Part shown: positions 1-14,330 of the stretch, piece by piece
Layout of the letters: every line of letters starts with the position of its first letter
How positions within the stretch are numbered: the stretch's first letter is position 1
The notes under the pieces: model-generated
Told to the model about the DNA's origin: nothing
The model's database searches: none
Seen by the model: only the letters and a program-made list of their open reading frames with translations
Position numbers and translations under genes: made by a program
DNA from: Phaseolus vulgaris
Lineage: Eukaryota > Streptophyta > Magnoliopsida > Fabales > Fabaceae
Direction: 5' to 3'
DNA length: 64,000 nucleotides
NCBI RefSeq assembly: GCF_000499845.2
Contig: NC_023756.2
Location: 45,895,947 to 45,959,946, forward strand

Positions 1-1655
1 ATTAGCGGAAGTAACAAATTTTAATCTTTGAATAAGGCTTGTGATGCATGTCTTAGAGCAAGCAAGCTAGGGAAAATTTTCCTTTAAGTGATCACAAAAA
101 AAAAAACATGGCATTTAAATTGGTTCATTGTAATTTGTGGGACCATATTAAACTCCTTCTTCATTTGGAGTTTTTTTTTTCCTAATTGATGATTTTTCAC
201 GAGTTATTTAAATTTATTTACTTGTTGATAAAGTCTCACAAAGACCACTAAATTTCTTTGCATGTGTAAAAAAATAATACAACAAACAATAAAAATATTT
301 ATGAGTGATAATGGGACATAATTAAGTTGCATGAAGAGTTATCTTCTTGATCATGGAATTAATTTTTTAAACATCTTGCATTAGAAAATCAAAACAAAAT
401 TGAAGGATTAAAGAAAACATCATCATATTTTGAATGTGGTTTGTACTTTTCATTTTCTAGGAGGAAGTGTGCATAAAATTATCACTTGATTTTGTTGTTC
501 AAAAACTTGGAATGGTGTGCAAACTTAGAAAATCTCTTTACATATTGAAATAAGCTCCTAGATGTTGGTTTACCAAGTTGTCCTCAAAAGTTATTACTTT
601 ATTCAATCCCTTAATGATTTATGTTGTAGAAATCAGATTTGCATCTTGTAGTTCTTGTGTATTTTAATGACCTTATCATTTGTTTGAACAACCATAAAAT
701 CATCTATCAATTTAAGATCTACCTGTATATTTGTTTTTAGATTATTGGCAGGATGAATTATTTATCTTTGCTTTACAATAACTGAACTTTCATATTGTGT
801 GCATACTCTTTCTCAATTTATGCAACAACCAAGACAAGAGCATTGAGGTGCTGCATTGCTAGTTGTTTGATATTTGAAAGGAAATCTTGGACAAGAAATT
901 CTTTTGTGTGGAGATAGTGACTTAAAAATATATGGTTGGTGCAACTTTGAGTGGGTTAGTTATCCCATAACACGACAATCTCTTATGAGGTGATTTGTGT
1001 TGTTACGTCAGTCATTGATCTCTTGGAAAACAAAGAAATATCATATGATATTTCACTCAATACCTATTCATTAGAAACCATACCTTGTGAGTTGAAATGG
1101 CTGAAATATTTTTTATCTTGCTTCATGTCTCATGCCCTTAACTTATGCATGTCATTTGTTATTGTCAAGCAACCCTTCATATTGCTAAAAACCTAGTCTT
1201 CCATAAATGATATTCAGATTTCTCACTTTGTTTGAGATGAGATTTCTAATGGAAACATCAAACCAACTTGTGTCTTAACTCTTACATTACATTGACTAAT
1301 ACTTTTACTAAAACTCTTGGTAGATTAATTTCTTTTTCTTAATGATCAAACTTGACATCCATAATTCCTATATATACCAACTTTTTGAGAAGTGATAAGA
1401 TAATTATTATATAATTAATCTATATTTTCAACTTAAACTTTAACTAAAATTGTTCTAGATGAAAGAAGATACATTTTACATCATTAAAATACTTTTTAGA
1501 GTCTAAAGATGAGAAATTCTACTTGAGTTGATTTAGAAATTTGATAGTCCTTTTTCTTGGAATAAATGTGGAAGCACCACTCAATAAATCTCTGAGAAGA
1601 CATAATTTGTTTTAATATTTTATTAGATTACCAACCAGAACAAAAAAATAAGGTC
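1..1655 (+). mobile_element. Decayed Ty1/copia element, integrase to 3' LTR
   Basis: Translated with frameshifts, the plus strand shows copia signatures in the right order. An integrase start lies at about 30-250 (a CDACLRA-like zinc-binding region followed by a VHCNLW-like stretch). A reverse transcriptase segment lies at about 470-760, with a degenerate YVDDLI box read as YFNDLI. An RNase H region follows at about 830-1330 (GDSDLKIYGWC, SWKTKK). Positions 1390-1655 resemble the LTR-like sequence at 14190-14456. Frames are broken many times, so it is inactive. It lies antisense in the intron before the missing kinase exon of copy A', the same place as the 12456-14456 element in copy A. Confidence 0.75.
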
Positions 1656-1829
1656 TAAAATTATTATAGATTCATCATCATCTAAATATGTAATAAAAGT
1701 AGAGTTAATAATTAAAAAAATACTTTTTTAATTTGCATTTTTTTCGCGGATGGATTAAAGATTTATCATGAATGTAATTCATAAAATAATAAATTAGGAG
1801 GAGATATAAAAGGATAATGCATCTATTAC

Positions 1830-4800
1830 CTATAATAATTATAATTGTCCGTGTGTGCTGATGGTTATCTGCGCAACAATAAAAACAAAAAAAGCAGTGA
1901 GAATGAATATAATAATTAATTATTTTAATTTTAAAAATTAATTTTATTTAATAAATTTTTTTATAAATACTTTTAGGTTAGACTTTATTATTATACAACT
2001 TAATATCTCAATTAGGTTGATATCTAATTTCAACAATCCTATATCGTTATATAAAAAAATATTATTAAAAAAATAATTAATAAAAAAATAGTTGTACTTA
2101 TACTTAACAATAAAATAAATAAAAAAAACTTAACCAACATTAATCGAAAAATAATCTTTACCTATGTTGTTCAAAAACTAGATGTAATGATGTAAATGAG
2201 ACTGACTGACATTTGACATCAGATGAAAATAAATAATGTTAGTTAACATAAATTAAAAAAAGATATTTGTTTGAGTTTAGTTGAAAAATGCATTTAAAGT
2301 AAATTAAAGAAAATTTAACTAAAGTTAGTTAGAAAATAAATATGACCTAACATCAACATTAAAATAATCCAGATATTGTAATTCGAAAAATAAACATAGA
2401 TTCACTTTTAGTCTAAATAAACATTTACCGATGTCTATAGTAAAAATATTGAGATTAGAAGAAAGAATATGAAAATAAATGACATGAATAAGAGAATAAT
2501 TTTAAATATTTAAACGAAATTTAAAATAATTTATTTTTTATTAATTGAACTAATTTCCAATAATTTTATAATTTTTAAATTTATTAATAAAGATCAAATT
2601 TTCATATACAATATTTTAAATTCTTTTAAAAAAAATTAATTAAATTTAAAACATATGATAAAGTAAAATATTTTTAATTCATTTTTTATTAAATTTTCTA
2701 AATCTATTAAATTTTTATCTTTCTCTTCTTCTTTTTTTCTTTTTTTTTCTTTCCTTTTATTTTCGTCCAATAATAAAAATCACATATTATATTAACTAAA
2801 AATTACTAATAAAAATACTTAAATTTACGAAAAATTTATAATTTCATTAAAAAATAAAAAAAAAACATTTTTTTTAAAATTATTTTAATATATTATAAAA
2901 AATCATTAAATAATAATTGAATTTAAAAATAAAAAATAATTAATAACTGTAATAACTAAATTAGATACTATTTTAGATATTAAAAAAATATTTTTATATA
3001 AAATAGTTGATATTATTAATTTAATTTTGTCGTGAAAGCTTTAATTATTTAATTTGGAAGAAGGAATAATATACCTGAATCTTGAGAATAGTCGGGTGGA
3101 AGTGAAAACATTGATTCTGGCGCTGTTGCTGGTGCTGGTGATAATGAAATTGATCGTTCAGGTGGCGATGGTGGTGCCTCTGGTGCGATGTTGTAACAAA
3201 CTCGTATATAAGGATTGGTACTGCAATCTATTTAGCAGTTTTTGGTTCAAAATTATTAATACAAGCTCATGTGATTTTCTACCACAACAAAAAACATTTG
3301 AGATAATAATTTAACAACTCACATGACTCATTGATTTTCTCGAATAAGTTACCCAATTTATTTTATTTTAAAAACATCATTTTAAGTGATTCTAACAAGT
3401 AAAAGGAATTTGTTTATTTAACCAATAAGTTAAATACTATTTGGCTAGTAAAAAAAATTAAGAACTGATTAAAATAATGTGTCAAATGTAATCTTAAATA
3501 AATATTTTATCAAAAACTAAAACAGCAGAAAAGCAAAATTTCACATATTTACTAGCAAGAAAAAATTATGCAAATTAAATTAGTTAATCTCTAATTGCTA
3601 TTATAATATAAAAATATCAAATGAAGGATTTTGTTATTCTCATTTATAGTTTATAAATTAGCAATTGAGAGAGTTTAAATGTTCAAAGATAACTTTGAGT
3701 AACAAACATTAAAAAAAATATTAAATAACTAAATTTAGAGATAAAAAATAATTAGTTACTATATTAATTAAATTAGATACTAATTTAGAAAAAAAAATAT
3801 TTATATTTAAAATAATTTTTGAATTTGTATCTAATTAATTGTCTAAGTTTTGACTATTAATATAATTTAGATTTTAAATTAATTTTTAAATATTAATATA
3901 GACGAATTTAAAATATAAGGTAGTAGAACATTAGTTACAATGTTAAATACCAATTTAAAAATTATTTTATAAATTTTGGTTAATAATAAAAACTATTTTA
4001 AATATCAATAATATTTTTAATTTATAAAATAATCTTTAATTTAATCGAATAGTAATTAATTATTTTGATATATAAAATTAGTTTTGATTTAATAAATTTT
4101 TTTTACTGAACTATTTATCAATATGGTTGAAATATTAATGTATATAAGGAGATGGGAAAAAAAATTTATACACAATTCAATTTTATTCTTTAAAATAACT
4201 ATTTTTTAAAATTTAAATACTTACTTACAATAAAATATTTACTTATATTATAAAAAATTTACTAGTGGAAACACAATGTGTTTTCAGATTTTTTAAATAT
4301 CTTTTAAAATAGAGAATAAATACTATTTTTTTTTAATTTCTTCTTTAAAAGAATGTATTATCACAAAATAATATATAGAAATATACAGTAAAATTTATAA
4401 TAATATTTATACATTTAACATATATATTAATTTAATAAAATAATTTTAATAAAGAAGTACAACAAAATTTAAAAATAGTTAAAAATGCAAACACACCGGC
4501 AGAATAATGTATGTACTTTCGTTAGTTAATATAATATATTTTAAACGAAAACATTAATATAATACAATAAATATGAATTAGAATTTCTATTGAATTTTTT
4601 ATATTATTTTTATACCAGTTTTAATATTTTAAACATATTAATTTTTTAATATATTAAAATTATGCTAGGACAACATTAAAACTCACAAAATAAACTAAAT
4701 TATAGGACTACTTACCGCTGGAATTAGTATTAGTTGTCTCAAGTCTTCGCGCCACGTAAGCAGAATGATTATCCACGCTGTTGTTGCTGCTGCAATCTGT

Positions 4801-6367
4801 TTACATTGTTTTATCAACACCCATATTTGTACTTAAATTTAAACATTCACTTTTAAGAGTCATTTTTTTTTAAAAATAATTATAATTTTTTCTTACTGAG
4901 TCTCATAATTTTTTTTATATGAAATATGTTGTATACTTTTATATTTCATTTTAAATTTTATTATTTAAAGAACAAAATATACAACTTTTTTATTATTCTA
5001 AAATTTACGTTCTTTTCTCTGTAGATGTTAGTTTCTTTACAAACAGATTTTTCAATAAAGGGGATTAACTATAATAAGATATAACTTTTTTCAGCCTGAA
5101 ATCTAACTTTGAAGATGATATTAATAATTTTTACCTTTTTAGATAAAATAAAATTGCCAGCTACTGTTATCTTTATAGCTATTCAAATACTAAAGATCCC
5201 AAGTTTTGCATTCAAAACTAGTTTTTGACGGTATTAAATAGAAAAAAAAAATTATCCTTAAAAAGTTTGTTTACATTAAAAAGAAATAAAGAGTTATTTT
5301 TTTTATATATTATTATGGTGAAAAAATTATATTAATAACCAATAAAAATTAATATTAATAAATTTTTAAACGATTATTATAAAAATAATAAATTTAATTT
5401 CTACTTTGCCATTAGTTATTAAAGCAAATGATAAAATAAAAATTACTCATGCTTTGGTTGCATACACTGTTTACCCATTTAAATATTTCTAAAAAGGTGA
5501 AATATAATATACTTTTATTTAATACTATAAGAAATTATTAAATAAAAACTAATTTTAAGAATAGTTACTATATAATTAAAGATTATTTTATAAACTATAA
5601 AATTATTGAAATTTAAAGTAGTCTTTATTTTTATTATTAACACTTCATGTACATAAAAAATGATTAAAAGATCATCATTTTACAGCCACAATACTCGTTA
5701 TTTTTAAGTATTTATGCACCCTGTTTACCTATTTAAATACCTTAAAGGGATTAATATAATTTACTTCTATTTAAATTTAGTGAATTTGAATTGAATAGTA
5801 CATATAATTAAACTTAGAAAAACTCAAAAAGTGGTCTGCAACCTTAAAAAAAGTAATTTGTTAGAGAAGTATCCCACTCCTCAATTTTATGTATAGAAAA
5901 TTTTGTGAATGAATCAGCACTCTTTTCAGTTGTTTGCGTCAACTATACTATTTCTAACACAAACATGACCCTTTTTCTTTGACCATTTCATAGAGGTAAA
6001 AAGTGTGTATAATTTGTGGATTTAAAAGAGAATAAACACTAAAGATATGCATAGTTAAAATTGTGTAAAATATAAAGGTGCTTACTTTTTCTATCATCAC
6101 ACGCCATGAAGACATCATCACCGACTTTGTTTAGGGTTTTTGAGTGGGTTTGAGCTGCAAGCATTAGCATGAGTAATATGGTTATAATATAGGGTAGTTG
6201 AATGAAGGAAACAGAAAAACATATATTTGTTGTGATATATGTGGTTGCATAGATGTATACGTACCCAGAAGCATAGACGAAGTGTTGAAGTTGACATCAG
6301 ACTTAGTTGGAAGAACAAGTGTTGGAGTTACAGAGAACAGAAAGAAGAGAGTGAGAGTGCGGAACAT
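1830..6367 (-). CDS. LRK10-like receptor kinase copy A', 5' exons only (partial)
   Basis: Five exons can be built: E1 6265-6367, E2 6086-6154, E3 4716-4796, E4 3075-3227 and E5 1830-1868. Each has AG/GT borders, all junctions are phase 1, and the joined frame is open. E1 encodes a signal peptide (MFRTLTLFFLF...); a start 27 nt upstream at 6394 is also possible. E2 ends with an FMACDDRK motif. E3 and E4 each begin with a Cys-Ser pair after the splice junction, and E4 is rich in Pro, Ala and Ser (stalk-like). E5 encodes a short stretch ending in five Ile, as in copy A. The transmembrane and kinase exon should follow but would lie left of position 1. E1 and E3-E5 closely match copy A, so this is a segmental duplicate. 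Whether it is expressed, or still has a kinase exon, cannot be seen. Confidence 0.65.
3718..4102. repeat. Degenerate palindromic CACTA-like miniature element
   Basis: The block has the alternating 'actaaattaga / taattagt' arms shared with clearer copies at 22614-22972 and 44588-44957, but its terminal repeats have decayed. A half-arm of the same family is visible at about 2908-3015. Both lie in introns of copy A'. Confidence 0.5.
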
Positions 6368-7082
6368 CTTTAGTTTCAATTCATGTGCATACATAGGAAA
6401 CAGCTAAGTGTCTCTCTTACGTTTTAATGGGAGATTTAATGGTCATAGAATTCTAGTAGATCCAGTAATATCTAGGTTTTAATGTGTAATGAAGTTGAAA
6501 GATACCAGAAATTTCTCTCCATGTGTAAAGAAGAGAAGAAGGGGTAAGAGTCTAGATATTTTCCACAACCAATTCAAGTCAACAATCATTTTGAAATGAT
6601 CAAATTAGAAGCTACCCTGAATTTTCTCTCAAATGTAAACAAAACTAGTTTTTATTTTACACGCTATTACTCATTTATTAAGTTTAACTATTTTAAATAA
6701 TAAATTTAAGATATTTGATCAAAATGTATTAATTATTAATTATTATTTTTATAATGAGTAGATTACGTTTTAGTGTGTAATGAAGTTGAAAGATACCAGA
6801 AATTTGTCTCCATGTGAAAAGAAGACAAGTAAAAGTTACAAAGCATTTCGATCCGTTGGTATATGTAAACAAAACTCCCATATTTATTTTTAAAATGTAA
6901 TATATTTCTTATATAAATTTAGTTTGATAAAAACAAAAAAAATTTAAACATAATAAAAAATAAAATATTTAGGAAGTCTTTGGGTTTCTATTTAGATTAC
7001 CTATTAGGTTATTCTTTCAAACAGTCTAACACGCGGATCTTTGAAAACAAATTTAATATTTATTATAAAAGTAAATTTTACA

Positions 7083-7084
<2 letters not shown>

Positions 7085-7126
<42 letters not shown>
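7085..7126. repeat. TA dinucleotide microsatellite
   Basis: About 21 uninterrupted TA units in intergenic sequence. Confidence 0.97.
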
Positions 7127-7130
<4 letters not shown>

Positions 7131-8367
7131 CTGATTTTATATATTATATTTGAATTAAAATAATAATATCATAAATAATTACAATAAAGATATTATAAAA
7201 TTGGACATACTAATTTGAATAATCATTTTAGAATTATTTGATATAATGTAATGTGTAGATTTTAAAATACATTAAATAAATGAATAAATATTATATAAAC
7301 AAATCATTACATAATAAATAATTTTAAAATATAAATAATTTGAAATTCCAAATAAAAAATTTATAAATGTAATAAGGGTAGTTATTATTAGAATTTTTAT
7401 CTCAAAACTATAACATTTGTTTCATTAAAATGAGTTTTTATGTAAAGTATATAGAAGTCGATCACACTAATTTTAATATATTTTAAGAAATATTTGTTAA
7501 ATTTTATCTTGTTGTAATATTTTGTATTAACGTGATATTCATATATCACCTTAAGTGAAGGAACGTATAAAGAACCATATTATTAATAAAAATTATTTTT
7601 ATTAAATAGATTTATAAGATATAGTCAGTTTAAGGTATGGAATAAAATTTATAAAAAACTAAAAAATTATCACAATTATCTTATGTATTATTCAATCTTG
7701 TTTTATTAAAAAAAATTAAATTTGTATAATAAGTGCTTAATACATAATTTATAAGTTAATTTTTAAGAAAACTATTATGTACATAAAATTAAATATAAAA
7801 TATAAACCTAATTTAAAGTAGTAACAATACTTTGAATTGTATTACATTTATAATTAGGAAAAAGTTTTTTTAGCACCATCAACAGTAAAAAAAATATACA
7901 TTTGATAAATACTTATATTAATATAATAATATTTTAAATTAAAAATAAAATAAAATAAATAAAATATTAATTTATTGAAATATGAAAGGTATATTTTTAC
8001 TGTTTACAGTGTGAATATATCACATATCAGCAGCCTTATAATTATGTTTTTTTAATATGAAACTTTAACTCGATTATATCTATAAACAAATTATAAATAA
8101 AAGTAAATATTATTATATTATGATTTTTTCCATCAGAAAATCTTTCATATTTAACTTAAAAATTAAAATATAACTAATTTTATAAATGAATAAATACTGT
8201 AAATAATAATTTTAGAACATATTTTATTGATGATAAAATACTTCAAATAAAAAATATATATTTCAGAGTTCTTTGTCTATGTTGTTTAATTGAATACTAA
8301 CACTTATTGATGACAAAATTAACTTAAATGCAATGAATATAATTATTTTGAAAGATAAATAATTAAA

Positions 8368-8948
8368 TCATTAGTTGCAATAATAATTAAATTAGAGACT
8401 ATTTTAAAAACTAAAAAAAAAATTGGTTTTTAAATTAGTTTCTATTATTTATTAAATAGTTTCTAAATTGGTATCTAATTAGCAACCAAGACTTTTTTAC
8501 CAAATTTAGAAACTAAATAATTGGTATCACCATGCGTATAATTTTGATTTAAAAAAACTATAATGTAAAATTATAAAATTGTTATAATTTTGTGTAAATT
8601 ATTTGGCAGTGGGTATAAAAACACTTAAAGGTTAAACAATTTAAACATTGTATATGAGTTTAATCCTAAGGTAAAATAATTTTTACTCAAATTTTATTTT
8701 TTTTAAAATGAACTAGATTAGCAAAAAAATTAAAATATTAACTACTAATAATTTAATTTCTAAATTTGGTAGAAAAAACATTGGTTGTTAATTAGATTCC
8801 AATTTAGAAACTATTTAACAATAATAGAAACTAATTTAGAAACCAAAATTTTGTTTAGTTTCTAAAATGGTTTCTAATTTAGTTACTATTGCAACTAATT
8901 ATTTTGGTATCTAAAAATTGGTTTCTATTTCATGATTTTCTTGTAGTG
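8368..8948. mobile_element. Palindromic CACTA-like miniature element, arms separated
   Basis: The left arm (8368-8530) and right arm (about 8735-8948) are inverted relatives of each other. The right end finishes with TTTTCTTGTAGTG, the complement of the CACTACAAGAAAA ends typical of plant CACTA elements. About 200 bp of unrelated AT-rich sequence separates the arms, suggesting a later insertion. Confidence 0.65.
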
Positions 8949-9707
8949 ATAATATTTTTAATTAATTTTAAAAGTATAATGTTTGAATTCTAAACAAAAA
9001 TCAAATTGTAAAAATTAATATCTTTAATTAGTATTAATATGTATAGAATTAATAAAAAAGTATATGAACTCTAGATTCAAAAAAATTAAATATTTATAGT
9101 GAAAAATAATAAATTACACTATGTGTATTTTTTAAACTTTAAAAGTTAATAAAAAATATTAAATTATTACAGTGAAGGGTTTGTAGTTATAATTACGTAA
9201 TAATAGTTTTAAACCATGACAGAGAAATATTCCATGAAGTTGATTTAGCAGAAACGATAATATTAAACTTAAAACAAAAATAGATTAAATTCAACCCTTT
9301 TAAAGGTAGAGCAATGAAATTAATTTTTTAAATTAATTAAAAAATTATAAATAAAAAGGAATTTAACTATTTTTATAAGAGTAATTGTTTTATCGAGTCC
9401 AATTTTTTTTTAAATTAAATATTTCATGTTATTTTATATTTCTTTTAAATATTTTTATTTAAAACTCCAATCTTAGTCACAAACATTTGAAAATTCAAAA
9501 GGAAAAGTTTATTGTTTGACAGTGTGCGCATAAAATGGCCTTTGTGTTTATTCCAAACCCTTTCAATCACTAATGTAGAAGAAGGGAGCTCTCCTTATGC
9601 ATTCTCCGAAGTTAAAACGTATAAGACTCCTATGCTAGGTTCCTCCTTGATTTAATTTTCTTGCATTTGAGAGACCCGTAGACATAGCACACAAAGTAGC
9701 TAAAATC

Positions 9708-9881
9708 TTGGTAACTAATTAAATACTAATTTAGAAACTAATTTATAAATTTTATTAATAATATAAACTACTTTAGATACCAATAATTTTGTAAGTAATA
9801 ATATGTAATTTAGTCAATACAGTGATTAAATATTTTTGGTCTCTAAATTTGGTTTCTATTTAATGATTTTCTTGTATTGTA
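9708..9881. mobile_element. Half-arm of the palindromic miniature element, 3' of copy A
   Basis: Matches only the right arm of the family and ends in a slightly altered TTTTCTTGTATTG. It lies 28 bp beyond the stop codon of copy A, so it is probably part of that gene's 3' UTR. Copy B has a similar half-arm in the corresponding place. Confidence 0.65.
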
Positions 9882-9908
9882 GAAATTTTTTAACAAAATA
9901 AATATAAT

Positions 9909-12900
9909 TTACAAGGAAGATTCTGTTTCTGATCTAGTAGGAGAAGAAAACAAAGGTTTTGGAGGCATTTCCAAGGAATTCATGTTACCTTCCAACATAT
10001 CGACCACTCTACTCATTGTAGGTCTATCATTGGGAAGTGTTTGAATGCACCATAACCCCACTACAGTCATTCTTTTTGCAATCTCATTTTCTTCCGTATT
10101 CATCATTTCATCCGGTCTAACATCATTATTCGACTCAAGTCTCCTGTATGCCAAATGTGGAAAGTATATCTCACTTGTATGACTAGCTTCAGCATTAATG
10201 TTATGCCTTCCTCCTACCATCTCTAATAGCATCATTCCATAACTATAGACATCAGACTTTTGTGAAACTCCACCAAAATTTCTACTCCACATTTCAGGAG
10301 CAACATATCCCATTGTTCCTCTAGCATCTGACATAGAAATAATGCTTTCATTCCTGAGACAAAGTTTTGCTAGTCCAAAATCTGATATTTTAGGACACAA
10401 ATTCTCATCCAAAAGAATATTATGCGGCTTTATGTCAAAATGTAAAATTTTAGTATTGCAACCCCTGTGTAAGTACTCCAACCCTCGAGCTATTCCTATT
10501 GAAATTTGATATAAATTCTCCCAGCTCAAAGATGTAATTTTTGATGACGACCCTCTTTTGTAGATAAACTTATCCAAAGAACCATTGGCCATAAACTCAT
10601 AGATGAGAGCTTTTTTGCGGCCTTCCAAACAAAATCCAAGAAGTGTGACAATATTAACATGAGATGTTCTACTGATGCTGACAACCTCATTGATAAAATC
10701 TTCACCATTTCCTTTGGATTCATTTAGTAATTTTACTGCCACAAGGCTACCTGTTAGTAATTTTCCTTCGTATACTGCACCAAAACCACCTTGACCAAGT
10801 TTGACTTTGAATGAATTAGTCATTTTCTTCACTTCTAAAAATTTGTATCTTTTTTGTGTTATAACAACATGATTTCTTAAGAATGCTTCAATATTTGAAT
10901 CATTGTTTGTGGTAAAACAAAATTTGACCAGTCTGCTTGATGACTTACGTATAAAACACCAAAGTGTGAAACCAAATTCTTTAATTACCACACTTGCAAC
11001 ACCTGTCAAGAAATATATAGGATATTAAGAAATCATAGATGTCCCTTTATAACATGTAGATCTTTTCTCTCTTTGTGTGTTGTGTTTGTGTGTGTCGATA
11101 TATAAATCATTGTGTTAAAACAAAATTTGTCCAGATATAGGATATTAAGAAATCATAAATATCCTTTTATAACATGTAGATCTTTTCTATCTTTGTGTGT
11201 TGTGTTTGTATGTGTCGATACTTAAATCATTGTGTTAAAACAAAATTTGTCTAGTCTGCTTGATGACTTACGAGTAAAACACCAAAGTTTTAAACAAAAT
11301 TCTTTAATTACCGCATTTGCAGCACCTGTAAAGAAATATAGGATATTAAGAAATCATAGATATATTTTTATAACATGTTGATCTTTTCTATCTTTGTGTG
11401 TTTGTGTGTGTGTTGATATTTAAATCATTTTGTTAAAAAAAAATTTGTCCATTCTACTTGAAGACTTACCTATAAAACGAGGAAGTATGAAATAAAATCC
11501 TTTAATTACCACACTTGCAGCACCTGTAAAGAAATATAGAATATTAAAACAAAAATAAGAGTTATCCTTTTATAACATGCTGCTTTTTGTCTCTCTTTAT
11601 GTGTTGTGCGCGTGTGTCGATATTTAAATCATTGTGGTAAAACAAAACCAGTCTACTTGAAGACTTACGTATAAAATAAGAAAGTATGAAATAAAATCCT
11701 TTAATTATCGCACTTGCAGCACCTGTCAAGAAATATAGAATATTAAAAAAATCATAGATATCCTTTTATAACATGCTACTTTTTTTCTCTTTGTGTATTG
11801 TGCGTGTGCGTTGATATTTAAACCATTGTGGTAAAACAAAATTTAACCCGTCTACTTGAAGACTTACGTGTAAAATAAGGAAGTATGAAATAAAATCCTT
11901 TAATTACCGCACTTGCAGCACCTGCCAAGAAATATAGAATATTAAAAAAAATCATAGATATCCTTTTATAACATGCTGTTTTTTTTTTTCTCTCTTTGTG
12001 TGTTGTGCATGTGTGCCGATATTTAAATGATTGTGGTAAAAAAAAAATTAACCAATCTACCTGAAGACTTACTTATAGAACAACGAAGTATGAAATAAAG
12101 TCCTTTAATTACCGCATTTGCAGCGCCTGCCAAAAAATATAAGATATTAAGAAATTATAGATATAATTTTATAACATGTCGATATTTTCTCTCTATGTGA
12201 GTTCAGTGTGTATGTGTGTCAATATTTGAATGATTGTTTGTGGTAAAACAAAATTTGACTAGTTTGCTTGAAGACTTACGTCTAAAACAACAAAGTATGA
12301 TGAATAATCCTCCAATTACCGCACTTACAACACCTGTCAAGAAATATAGGATATTAAGAAATCATATATATCTTTTTATAACATGTGTGTGTTTTTGGGT
12401 GTGTGAGGGCGTAAATGTAGGTACTCCTTTTAGGTTTCATATAATTATTGGTTAATTGATATAGATTGTCAATCTAAACTTTATCTGAAATTTCTCCATA
12501 TATAACAAAATATATCTATCTTTGACTACCTTTTAAGAATCGAAATTTGGGTAAGATCTAATTACTATTAATTTGGGTTGATTTAGGAAATTTTTTGTAC
12601 TTTTTTATGAATAAATATTGAAAGCATCTCTTGTATATAAAATAACACAAAAGATCAAGGAAGGGACACAATTTGATATCATATTTATTATGGTACTAGA
12701 GCATGAAAATTCAAAAGAAAAACAATTTAAAAGTGACATGGGATATGACACATTCCATTGATCAAGGAAATAGTGTTCTCACATCATATGATCTCAACTT
12801 GAGTGATAATCGAGAAAATGTAATTGCCCAAGTGCATCTTTGGGAGATAATTATGGAGAATGAACACATGCAATTAGGACTTCATTATGTGCTAGAAGAA

Positions 12901-14286
12901 AATGAGGTTTGCAGATGGAACAATTATCCAATCAAAGTTGGAGGAATAGTATGTTTTTGTTAATGTTGCACAAATCGACGTAGTAAAGAGTACAAACACA
13001 CCTTTCTCTGATGCAGACAAGAGTACTCTTGCTGTAATGACTATTGAACAATGACAAAGTATTGGTGAAAATGTTGAATACTTAAAAGACAAACTAAAAT
13101 GAGAAAATGACAAGTGAATGTAGCATTATTCATTGGAAAATTGACACTAGAACATCTAATCATCTAATAAGAAATTTGAAGAGTATATCTGAGTTACGTG
13201 ATATTTAACATTATCCCCTAAGGCTCCTAGACAAAGAGGATGTGGTGTTGGACGAGGATCTAAAACTTACAAATATTCTTTATGTTCACAAGTTGAATAA
13301 CAACTTAATATATGTCTCATAACGGATTAATGTATCCAATACATTGCAGTTCATTAATAAATTGTATGTTATGCAGGACCACACTTCAAGGATGTTGATT
13401 GGAGAGGGAGACTGAACTCTATTTTTTTCGTGGAATTCAAGGACCATGGGTCTTTAGAGTTGATTACGTGAACCATCAAATCTTTGGCATAAACTCTTGT
13501 GGCATCATTCAAGGAAAATCACATAGTAAGGCTCCTCGACGAAGAGGATGTGATGTTGGATGAGGATCTAAAAATTATAAATATTTTCTATGTTCACAAG
13601 TTGAATTACAACTTAATATAAGTTTCATAACAGATGAATGAATCCAATTGTACATTGCAATTCACTAATAAATTGTGTGTTATGCAGGATCACACTTCAA
13701 GGATGTTGATTGGAGAGGGAGAATGACTCTATTTTTTTTTCCGTGCAAATCAAGGACAATGGGTCTTTAGAGTTGATGACATGAACCATCAAATCTTTGG
13801 TATAAACTCTTATGGCATCATTAAAGGAAAATCACACAATAAGCTTCGAGTATTAGTGGAAATAAAAATTGTAAATTTTTGAATAATGCGTGTGATGTGT
13901 GTCTTAGAGCTTAACAAACTAAGGGAATTTTTTGAATAATTATTTTCTTGTAGTGATGTATGTTTTTTATATAGTCAAGCAATTTCCATGTTGCTAAAAT
14001 TCTAGTCTTCCATATATAAATCAAACATATTAAGATTAATTATTATTTTGTTTCTGATTAGTTTTCTAACGAAAACATCCAACTAGCTTATGCCTCAACT
14101 TTGATTGATATTTTTACTAAAGCTCTTAATAAATTACATTTTTTTAATGGTTAAGTTGAACATAATGTTTGTACACTAACTTGTTCAGGATAAGATTATT
14201 AAGAAGATAATTTTTTATCATAAAATACCTTTTAGGAGATAAAGTCTAGATAAAATCTGTTTGATATTAACTTTGGGTTGGTTTAG

Positions 14287-14330
<44 letters not shown>

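Larger units (their letters stand above)
6368..9908. other. AT-rich intergenic stretch between copies A' and A
   Basis: No credible gene is seen. The first 250 bp is the 5' flank of copy A' and matches the 5' flank of copy A near 16420-16650. The rest is AT-rich with a TA microsatellite, a split palindromic miniature element and a half-element next to the stop codon of copy A. Short open frames here have no coding character. Confidence 0.6.

Noticed and set aside
3054..3314. Plus-strand 86-codon frame
   Set aside because: Antisense shadow of exon E4 of copy A'; the spliced minus-strand reading explains the composition.
6182..6407. Short frames on both strands around the signal-peptide exon
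   Set aside because: The plus-strand frame is antisense; the minus-strand frame beyond 6265 runs into the intron after GTACGT.
12703..12963. Possible small independent gene (MKIQKKNNLK...)
   Set aside because: It starts just after a primer-binding-like site and continues into copia gag-like text, so it is element residue.
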